DNA of 34,255 bases from Promethearchaeati archaeon (GTDB lineage Archaea > Asgardarchaeota > Heimdallarchaeia > JABLTI01), in contig JABLTI010000031.1 in NCBI GenBank assembly GCA_013166835.1, positions 1-34,255 of the forward strand, read 5' to 3'. Positions 32,120-34,255 of the stretch are shown here, piece after piece (within the stretch, counting starts at the first letter, position 1; each line of letters opens with the position of its first letter). A program made the translations under genes and the position numbers. The notes beneath the pieces are model-generated. The model was given only the letters and a program-made list of their open reading frames with translations, was not told the DNA's origin and did not search any database.

Positions 32120-34017
32120 GTCACGGTCCAGGTCCAAGCCAAGGAAGAAGACGCCAATCCTCCAGACGAGGAGGACCAATGGGTGGAATGATGCGTGGTG
32201 GAGAAAAAGCCAAAGATTTCAAAGGAGCAATGGCTATACTACTCAGATATATTGGAAGATACAAAGTCATAATTATAGTTGCGATTTTGATTGCAGCTGC
32301 TTCAACTGCTGCAACCATTGTTGGCCCTAAAATCCTAGGGAGAGCTACCACTGAGCTTTTTGAGGGATTAATGGCTAGAATTCAGGGAACCGGTGAAGTT
32401 GATTTCAACTACATTGGTCGAATAATTCTAATTGTATTGTCATTATATGTCGGATCTTCAATCTTATCTTACATACAGGGTTGGATTATGGCGAAGGTAT
32501 CCACTGATATTTCATATAGGTTACGTAGAGATATCTCTCTTAAAATGAATAAAATGAAGCTCAAATACTATGATGGAACTACTCACGGTGAAATACTCTC
32601 GCGCTTAACGAATGATGTAGATACAATTACTCAAACTCTAAGTAATAGCCTTACACAAATCATTTCGTCAGTTGCAACACTTATTGGTGTACTAATTATG
32701 ATGTTTAGCATCAGTTGGAAGATGGCCTTGTTAGTCATTGGTGTTGTCCCATTATCTGCAATGTCGATTATCTTCATAGTGAAAAGATCACAGAAGCATT
32801 TCGCTCAACAACAAGAGTACCTAGGACACGTTAACAGTCACGTAGAAGAAATGTTTGGAAATCATACTATTGTAAAAGCCTTCAATGCTGAAGAGAAGAG
32901 TCAAGAGGAATTTGAAGTATACAACAAAACTCTCCATGGCTCTGCTTGGAAATCACAATTCTATTCCGGTATGATGATGCCAATGATGACATTTATTGGC
33001 AATTTGGGATATGTTGCCGTTGCGGTTTTAGGTGGATACTTAACCTCACAAGGTGGAATTACAGTTGGTGACATACAAGCTTTCATTCAATATGTCCGAT
33101 CATTCACACGTCCCTTAGGACAAATTGCTAGTGCATCAAATGTACTCCAACAAACTGCTGCTGCTTCCGAACGTGTTTTTGAGTTCCTAGGAGAATCAGA
33201 AGAAGTTGCTGACTCACCAACACCACGTAAATGGGAAAAAGTGACAGGACTTGTAGAATTTAATAATGTGAAATTCGGATACAGTCCTGAAAAAACAATA
33301 ATTCATGACTTCTCTGCAATAGCAAAACCAGGACAGAAAGTAGCTTTAGTTGGTCCCACTGGTGCTGGAAAAACTACCATGGTTAAACTCCTAATGCGCT
33401 TTTATGATGTAAATGATGGAGCTATTCTGGTTGATGGCATAGATATTCGTGATGCTACACGTAGTGATTTGCGGTCGAATTTCGGTATGGTGCTGCAAGA
33501 TACATGGCTCTTCAATGGAAGCATCATGGATAATATTCGATATGGTCGATTAGATGCTACAGACAAGGAAGTCATTGCAGCAGCTAAAGCAGCCTATGTT
33601 GATAGGTTTGTTCACACATTGTCTGGAGGATATGAAATGGAAATTAATGAAGAAATAACCAACATATCTCAAGGGCAGAAGCAACTTCTCACAATAGCAC
33701 GAGCAGTTTTAGCAGATCCTCCAATATTAATATTGGATGAAGCTACAAGTTCAGTAGATACACGAACAGAACTACTAATCCAAGATGCAATGGACGATTT
33801 AATGAAGAATAGAACCAGTTTTGTAATCGCTCATCGTCTTTCCACAATCCGAAATGCTGACCTTATCCTTGTTATTCGTGATGGAGACATCGTAGAACAA
33901 GGAACACATACTGAATTACTTGCTAAAGGTGGATTCTACGCTGAACTACATGGCAGCCAATTTGAAGTTGAAAATGATCTTCCACCAGAACCAGTAGAAG
34001 AGCATACAAGCGAATAG
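32116..34017 (+). CDS. ABC exporter half-transporter, catalytic-site subunit
   Basis: The 633-residue partner of the preceding subunit, translationally coupled by a four-base overlap. It starts with a Gly/Met/Arg-rich cytosolic tail (HGPGPSQGRRR, GGPMGGMMRGGEKAKDFKG), then six hydrophobic helices (about 50-350) and one ATPase domain. The ATPase motifs are Walker A GPTGAGKTT (about 413-421), signature ISQGQKQ (about 516), Walker B ILILDEATSSVD with the catalytic Glu, and switch IAHRLS with its His. The signature is altered (SQGQ for SGGQ). Since this signature faces the degenerate Walker site of the partner, the pair would have one active and one inactive ATP site. Substrate is probably a lipophilic drug or lipid. 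The tail and helices closely recall Firmicutes relatives. Confidence 0.93.
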   Translation: MSHGPGPSQGRRRQSSRRGGPMGGMMRGGEKAKDFKGAMAILLRYIGRYKVIIIVAILIAAASTAATIVGPKILGRATTELFEGLMARIQGTGEVDFNYIGRIILIVLSLYVGSSILSYIQGWIMAKVSTDISYRLRRDISLKMNKMKLKYYDGTTHGEILSRLTNDVDTITQTLSNSLTQIISSVATLIGVLIMMFSISWKMALLVIGVVPLSAMSIIFIVKRSQKHFAQQQEYLGHVNSHVEEMFGNHTIVKAFNAEEKSQEEFEVYNKTLHGSAWKSQFYSGMMMPMMTFIGNLGYVAVAVLGGYLTSQGGITVGDIQAFIQYVRSFTRPLGQIASASNVLQQTAAASERVFEFLGESEEVADSPTPRKWEKVTGLVEFNNVKFGYSPEKTIIHDFSAIAKPGQKVALVGPTGAGKTTMVKLLMRFYDVNDGAILVDGIDIRDATRSDLRSNFGMVLQDTWLFNGSIMDNIRYGRLDATDKEVIAAAKAAYVDRFVHTLSGGYEMEINEEITNISQGQKQLLTIARAVLADPPILILDEATSSVDTRTELLIQDAMDDLMKNRTSFVIAHRLSTIRNADLILVIRDGDIVEQGTHTELLAKGGFYAELHGSQFEVENDLPPEPVEEHTSE

Positions 34018-34021
34018 AATA

Positions 34022-34064
34022 AGAGATCAAAGATCTCTCTATTCATTCTTTCTTTCTTTTTTTA
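34022..34064 (+). terminator. terminator of the ABC exporter operon
   Basis: AGAGATC pairs with GATCTCT (34022-34028 with 34032-34038) across AAA, followed by a T-rich tract to 34064. It begins five bases after the stop codon. Confidence 0.6.
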
Positions 34065-34186
34065 TCGCCAGTAGAAGAACATTGAATCGATTTTTTCTGG
34101 TATAGGAATGCTTGACCAATTGAATAGGTCAATACCCACTTTTTTACCAAAAAATATGAAATTTGCTTTGATAAATGGCTTAGCAT
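34043..34186 (-). CDS. possible small protein of 47 residues
   Basis: This frame was found by reading the reverse complement of the last gap. It opens with an ATG preceded by AGAGGAGAT, one of the strongest Shine-Dalgarno matches in the window, and a TACTATATT box lies further upstream. The product starts MLSHLSKQISYFLVKK and ends with a basic tail GDKKRKKE; it is lysine-rich with one hydrophobic middle part. No homology is known to me. It runs convergent to the ABC operon and overlaps its terminator region, which weakens the case. It may be a chance frame. Confidence 0.3.
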   Translation of the reverse strand: MLSHLSKQISYFLVKKWVLTYSIGQAFLYQKKSIQCSSTGDKKRKKE

Positions 34187-34255
34187 CGCTATCTCCTCTT
34201 TAACAAAGAACTATTTTGAATATAGTAGCTTAGATGTAAATCGAATACTGTTTTA

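Noticed and set aside
1..34255. CRISPR array, insertion sequence, integrase, attachment site or replication origin
   Set aside because: No regularly spaced repeats, transposase or integrase motifs, or origin-like repeat clusters were found by reading. The tRNA gene has no duplicated 3' end nearby that would mark an integration site.

Overview
This window is from an AT-rich archaeal genome. Supporting signs are coenzyme F420 genes (cofD, cofE), methanofuran genes (mfnE/mfnF type), a methanopterin-type pyrophosphokinase (mptE type), archaeosine tRNA-modification genes (arcS and its radical SAM partner), a tRNA-Glu gene of archaeal type, TATA boxes about 25 bases before leaderless starts, and Shine-Dalgarno sites that match an archaeal 16S tail (GGTGATC-like). 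Several proteins resemble bacterial ones, namely a receiver/PEP-synthase-like protein and a PadR plus twin ABC exporter. The mixture fits an Asgard archaeon with an H4MPT-type C1 pathway, but no marker gene here proves that lineage. No CRISPR array, rRNA, insertion sequence or phage module was seen.

Layout. 1-1.7 kb: the start of cofD (minus strand, running off the left edge), a small membrane protein and a small unknown gene. 1.7-4.0 kb: a long structured leader and an anchored, apparently circularly permuted family-5 solute-binding protein, ended by a clear terminator. 4.0-4.8 kb: tRNA-Glu(UUC), a cyclophilin-like protein and a zinc ribbon. 4.8-9.9 kb: C1-cofactor region, with a minus-strand mfnF-mfnE-KaiC operon, a TusA-like protein, a PTPS paralogue with motif CExxHGH, mptE and a DUF447 flavoprotein. 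9.9-14.6 kb: a nucleotidyltransferase, a GNAT-like protein, RNase HII, an NSUN-like RNA methyltransferase lacking both catalytic cysteines, and a zinc-ribbon protein. 14.7-18.9 kb: archaeosine operon (arcS, radical SAM partner, DUF366, queD). 19.0-24.1 kb: a large receiver/PPDK_N protein, cofE, endonuclease III and a membrane zinc ribbon. 24.2-28.0 kb: a TauE/SafE permease, a DUF5752-like protein, a PflA-like radical SAM protein and a GT-B glycosyltransferase. 28.2-34.0 kb: an aldo/keto reductase, a frameshifted PadR regulator and a heterodimeric ABC exporter.

How the genes work together. CofD and CofE finish F420. MfnE and MfnF finish methanofuran. MptE, and perhaps the first PTPS, make the pterin of H4MPT. 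These are three carriers of the archaeal C1 pathway. The second PTPS (QueD type) makes an early 7-deazaguanine precursor, and ArcS with its radical SAM partner completes archaeosine on tRNA. The most unusual items are the permuted binding protein and its leader, the non-AUG start that DUF366 seems to need, the single-base frameshift in padR, and the cysteine-less NSUN paralogue.
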